Part shown: piece by piece, positions 60,912 through 64,000 of the stretch
Numbering within the stretch: position 1 is the stretch's first letter
Layout: every line of letters begins with the position of its first letter
Assembly: GCA_945868845.1 (NCBI GenBank)
Contig: CAMBMS010000006.1
Location: 83,272-147,271, forward strand
Reading direction: 5' to 3'
DNA from: Asaia bogorensis
GTDB lineage: Bacteria; Pseudomonadota; Alphaproteobacteria; Acetobacterales; Acetobacteraceae
Length of the DNA: 64,000 bases
Notes under the pieces: generated by a model
The model's database searches: none
Seen by the model: the letters and a program-made list of their open reading frames with translations, nothing else
Told to the model about the DNA's origin: nothing
Position numbers and translations under genes: made by a program

Positions 60912-62686
60912 TGGCCCCCGTTCTGCATTCGCGCATCCATTTGCTGCGGGAAAGCACCGTCAACCGGATTGCGGCAGGCGAGGTGATCGAACGCCCAGCG
61001 GCGGCGGTGAAGGAGTTGGTGGAAAACGCCCTGGATGCCGGCGCGCGCCGCATCGCCGTCACCCTGGAGGAGGGCGGCATCGGCCGCATTGAGGTCACCG
61101 ATGATGGCACCGGCATGACCGCCGAGGATCTCGCCCTCGCCGTGCAACGCCACGCCACCTCTAAGCTCGCTGATGACGACGATCTGGTCCGTATCGCTAC
61201 CCTGGGCTTTCGCGGCGAGGCATTGCCTTCCATTGGCGCCGCCGCCCGCCTCGCGATTATTTCCCGCCCACCTGCCGCCGATTGGGCCAACATGATCCGC
61301 GTCGAAGGCGGTAAGGTTTTCGCCGTCGAACCCTGCGCCGGGGCGTCAGGAACCCGCGTGGTGGTGCGCGACCTATTCTTCGCCACCCCGGCGCGGAAGA
61401 AATTCCTCAAGCAGCCGCGCACCGAGGCCGACCGGGCCGACGAAGCGGTGCGGCGCCTCGCCCTCGCCGCGCCTGGGGTGGCCTTCCGTCTGGAAAGCGA
61501 CGGGCGGGAGGTTTTCAACCTGCCGGCGCAGGACCGGCGCGCGCGCGTGACCGCCCTGCTTGGCGCCGATGCTTCCGCCGCCTTGCTGGAGGTCGATGAA
61601 ACCCGCGCTGAGATGCGCCTTTCCGGTTTCATCGGCACGCCGAGCCTGACCCGCGCCACCGCAGCCCAGCAGGGCTTTACGGTCAATAGCCGCCCAGTCG
61701 CCGACCCGGTCCTGCGTACGGCGCTACGTGTTGCCTATCGCGACGTCATCGCCGCCGGCCGCCAACCGGTGGCGGCGTTGTGGCTCGACCTGCCAGCTGA
61801 GGCGGTGGACGTGAATGTCCACCCCGCCAAGACCGAATTGCGCTACCACGATGCCAGCGCTGTGCGCGCCCTCGTCATCGGCGCCGTCGGGCGCGCCCTT
61901 GCGCACGGCGCGGGCGGTGTGGCCAACGTTCCGGCACGCCTCCTGCAGGGCTACGGCTTCACCCAGCGTCCCCCGGTCGGCTGGCGCCAGCCGCTCCCCG
62001 GCATGACTAGTGGTACATCCAGCGGCATGGCAGAGGCCATGTTGCCGCTGGATGCTGGACCCGGCGCGCGCGCCATGCCGGCACCGGCGATATCCGTTGC
62101 CGATCACCCGCTGGGCGCCGCTGTGGCGCAGGTGCTCGACACCTACATCCTCGCCGTCGCCGCCGATGGCGCGCTGGTACTGGTCGATCAGCACGCCGCG
62201 CATGAGCGCCTGACGCATGAGGCGATCCGCGAGCAGATGAAGGCGGGTGGAGTGCGCAGCCAGCCCTTGCTGCTGCCCGCCGTGGTAGATTTTCCTCCGT
62301 CCGACACGGCCCGCTTGCTCGCCCACGCCACGGAATTTGCGACCCTTGGCCTGGAACTCGAAGCCTTCGGCCCAGGGGCCCTTCTGGTCCGCTCCTTGCC
62401 CGCCGCACTAGGCAACCCGGACCCAGCGCCACTATTGCGCGACCTGGCTGACGAACTATCCGAAATGGAGGAGACCACCAGCCTGACCGCGCGCCTCGAT
62501 GCCGTGATAGCGCGCCTGGCCTGCCACGGCTCCATCCGCGCCGGCCGTCGCCTCGGCCAGGCGGAAATGGATGCGCTCTTGCGGCAAATGGAAACCACCC
62601 CGCGCGCGGCCACCTGTAGCCATGGCCGGCCGACATTCCTGAAACTATCGAAGGGCGATCTGGAACGGATGTTCGGGCGGCGTTAG
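60911..62686 (+). CDS. mutL: DNA mismatch repair endonuclease-family protein MutL
   Basis: 591 residues. GHL ATPase N-domain with A-A-G-E-V-I-E-R-P, E-N-A-L-D-A-G-A, D-D-G-T-G-M and G-F-R-G-E-A-L-P-S-I. The C-terminal dimerisation domain has D-Q-H-A-A-H-E-R-L and C-S-H-G-R-P-T. The DQHA(X)2E(X)4E endonuclease motif is only partly matched (D-Q-H-A-A-H-E), so latent nuclease activity is uncertain. Its stop overlaps the convergent frmA stop by 3 bp. Confidence 0.94.
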   Translation: MAPVLHSRIHLLRESTVNRIAAGEVIERPAAAVKELVENALDAGARRIAVTLEEGGIGRIEVTDDGTGMTAEDLALAVQRHATSKLADDDDLVRIATLGFRGEALPSIGAAARLAIISRPPAADWANMIRVEGGKVFAVEPCAGASGTRVVVRDLFFATPARKKFLKQPRTEADRADEAVRRLALAAPGVAFRLESDGREVFNLPAQDRRARVTALLGADASAALLEVDETRAEMRLSGFIGTPSLTRATAAQQGFTVNSRPVADPVLRTALRVAYRDVIAAGRQPVAALWLDLPAEAVDVNVHPAKTELRYHDASAVRALVIGAVGRALAHGAGGVANVPARLLQGYGFTQRPPVGWRQPLPGMTSGTSSGMAEAMLPLDAGPGARAMPAPAISVADHPLGAAVAQVLDTYILAVAADGALVLVDQHAAHERLTHEAIREQMKAGGVRSQPLLLPAVVDFPPSDTARLLAHATEFATLGLELEAFGPGALLVRSLPAALGNPDPAPLLRDLADELSEMEETTSLTARLDAVIARLACHGSIRAGRRLGQAEMDALLRQMETTPRAATCSHGRPTFLKLSKGDLERMFGRR

Positions 62687-63792
62687 TAGGTTAACACCGT
62701 GCGGATGGAATCGCCGCGGCGCATGAGGTCAAACCCTTCGTTGATTTGCTCGAAGGGCAGCACATGGGTGATCAGGTCGTCGATATTGATCTTGCCATCC
62801 ATGTACCAATCGACGATGCGCGGTACATCGGTGCGCCCGCGCGCCCCACCAAACGCGGTGCCGCGCCAACTGCGCCCCGTCACTAGTTGGAACGGCCGCG
62901 TGGCGATCTCGGCGCCGGCCGGCGCGACGCCGATAATAATCGATTGCCCCCAGCCACGATGCGCGCATTCCAGCGCCTGGCGCATCACCTGCACATTGCC
63001 GATACATTCGAACGTATAGTCGCCACCGCCCTTGGTGAGGTTCACCAGATAGGGCACCAGATCGCCCTCCACCTCGGCGGGATTGACGAAATCCGTCATG
63101 CCGAATTTTTCTGCGATAGCCTTGCGCCGCGGATTGAGATCCACCCCAACGATCTGCTCCGCGCCCACCATGCGCAAGCCCTGGATTACGTTCAGCCCGA
63201 TGCCGCCGAGGCCAAACACAATCGCCCGTGCGCCGGCTTCCACCTTTGCGGTATTAATTACTGCGCCGATGCCGGTGGTCACGCCGCAACCGATATAACA
63301 AACCTTTTCCAGCGGCGCATCAGGGCGAATTTTCGCCAGCGCGATTTCCGGCACCACGGTGTAGTTGGCGAAGGTCGATGTACCCATGTAATGATAGATC
63401 GTCTCGCCGTTGCAGGAAAACCGGGAAGAGGAATCGGGCATCAGACCCTTGCCCTGGGTGGCGCGTATGGACACGCACAGGTTAGATTTTCTGCTCAAGC
63501 AATATTCGCATTGCCGGCATTCCGGCGTGTAGAGCGGGATGACGTGATCGCCCTTCTTCAGCGACGAAACGTTTTTCCCGACATCCACCACGATGCCAGC
63601 ACCTTCATGGCCGAGAATGGACGGGAACAGTCCCTCTGAGTCGGCGCCGGAGAGCGTATATTCGTCCGTGTGGCAAATACCCGTGGCCTTGATCTCCACC
63701 AGCACCTCGCCCTCGCGCGGGCCATCTAGGTCCACGGTCTCAATGCTCAACGGCTTTTTTGCCCCACGGGCGATAGCGGCGCGTACCTTCAT
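62683..63792 (-). CDS. frmA: S-(hydroxymethyl)glutathione dehydrogenase / class III alcohol dehydrogenase
   Basis: 369 residues, medium-chain Zn dehydrogenase. Catalytic Zn ligands in G-I-C-H-T-D-E-Y and G-H-E-G-A-G-I-V; structural Zn cysteines in C-R-Q-C-E-Y-C-L-S-R-K-S-N-L-C; cofactor motif G-L-G-G-I-G-L. Oxidises S-hydroxymethylglutathione (formaldehyde detoxification) and reduces S-nitrosoglutathione. An AAGGAG ribosome site precedes the ATG at 63792. Confidence 0.93.
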   Translation of the reverse strand: MKVRAAIARGAKKPLSIETVDLDGPREGEVLVEIKATGICHTDEYTLSGADSEGLFPSILGHEGAGIVVDVGKNVSSLKKGDHVIPLYTPECRQCEYCLSRKSNLCVSIRATQGKGLMPDSSSRFSCNGETIYHYMGTSTFANYTVVPEIALAKIRPDAPLEKVCYIGCGVTTGIGAVINTAKVEAGARAIVFGLGGIGLNVIQGLRMVGAEQIVGVDLNPRRKAIAEKFGMTDFVNPAEVEGDLVPYLVNLTKGGGDYTFECIGNVQVMRQALECAHRGWGQSIIIGVAPAGAEIATRPFQLVTGRSWRGTAFGGARGRTDVPRIVDWYMDGKINIDDLITHVLPFEQINEGFDLMRRGDSIRTVLTY

Positions 63793-64000
63793 CAGGGCGA
63801 TCTCCTTCCTTGCTGCGCACGCATGGTGCGGCGCCCATCGAGCCGGATCAAGCCGGACAGATCAAGTCGGGTAGGGGAGCGGGCCAGTGCCGTCTTATAC
63901 TAAGTCTCGCTGGGCGCGACCTGCGGGCAGGAGGATTGGGGGCTTTGCCCTAAACTCGGCTAGAGCGTGATCACATCTGATTGAATCGCGGGAGCTTCCG
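63793..64000. other. Intergenic end of window with repeat-like sequence
   Basis: Promoter side of frmA. Contains GGGGGCTTTGCCC (63938-63950), related to the hairpin repeats at 23040 and 50926. The stretch 63960-63989, starting CTAGAGCG and ending TGAATCGC, matches 22 of 30 bases of the sequence beside the 24-bp palindrome at 36303-36332. The element may continue outside the window. Confidence 0.4.

Noticed and set aside
1..64000. CRISPR array, prophage, toxin-antitoxin or restriction system
   Set aside because: No spaced direct repeats, no phage structural genes, no paired small toxin/antitoxin genes or restriction enzymes recognised.

Overview
The window looks like a chromosomal segment of a high-GC alphaproteobacterium, most likely of the family Acetobacteraceae (order Rhodospirillales). 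This rests on gene order as I know it from that family (aminotransferase-hom-glpX-recJ; rsmB-rpe-heparinase-like-purH; ribF-ileS-lspA-DUF3035; pgi-mutL), on the Zur-type operator before znuCB, and on overall codon use. It is an inference from recognition, not from a search. No phage, CRISPR array, plasmid or defence system is visible. Layout: 1-191 is the end of an OmpA-like gene. 217-5519 is a tight housekeeping run (PLP aminotransferase, hom, glpX, recJ), followed by tRNA-Glu and about 1 kb of decayed sequence. 6684-13551 is an accessory catabolic-looking cluster: amidohydrolase/decarboxylase, two SDRs, a cyclase-family hydrolase, an acyl-CoA carboxyltransferase subunit without its biotin carboxylase, and an MFS exporter. 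A hybrid histidine kinase (minus strand) and a broken solute-binding-protein gene follow. 16940-19726 holds a cupin, a DedA protein that seems to start at ATT, a parS-like 16-mer, a racemase-fold protein with no cysteine at all, and a family 9 glycosyltransferase. 19781-26961 is a second accessory block: a ThDP (thiamine diphosphate) enzyme, an internally deleted enolase-superfamily gene, a 2-hydroxyacid dehydrogenase, a split ThDP decarboxylase and TcuAB. 27061-33745 is conserved minus-strand housekeeping (rpmE, HD hydrolase, purH, a heparinase-like gene, rpe, rsmB) broken by a glycosyltransferase pseudogene. 33794-38841 holds an ArnT-like transferase, a decayed IS630-type transposase, a luciferase-like oxidoreductase and a DUF445 protein. 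38970-40823 is a zinc-uptake operon headed by a Zur-like box and an unannotated 34-codon membrane-peptide ORF. 40964-46147 holds an alpha/beta hydrolase, a sugar epimerase plus sugar aminotransferase pair, an SGNH hydrolase and a P1 peptidase. 46209-49522 encodes two tandem ThDP enzymes. 49954-53874 holds an aldo/keto reductase, a DUF1127 protein and Xaa-Pro aminopeptidase. 54198-63792 is housekeeping: ribF, ileS, lspA, a lipoprotein, pgi, mutL and glutathione-dependent formaldehyde dehydrogenase. Themes: conserved operons alternate with accessory carbon-metabolism islands. Several genes are visibly decaying (solute-binding protein, MR/MLE, glycosyltransferase, IS630, a lipoprotein, an unknown gene next to tRNA-Glu). 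ThDP enzymes are strikingly abundant (five subunits in four loci). No classical one-component regulator is recognisable. Dispersed hairpin-rich intergenic repeats lie at several gene ends. The least documented item is the Zur-box / putative leaderless 34-aa membrane peptide / znuC arrangement. I see no clear large new multi-gene system.
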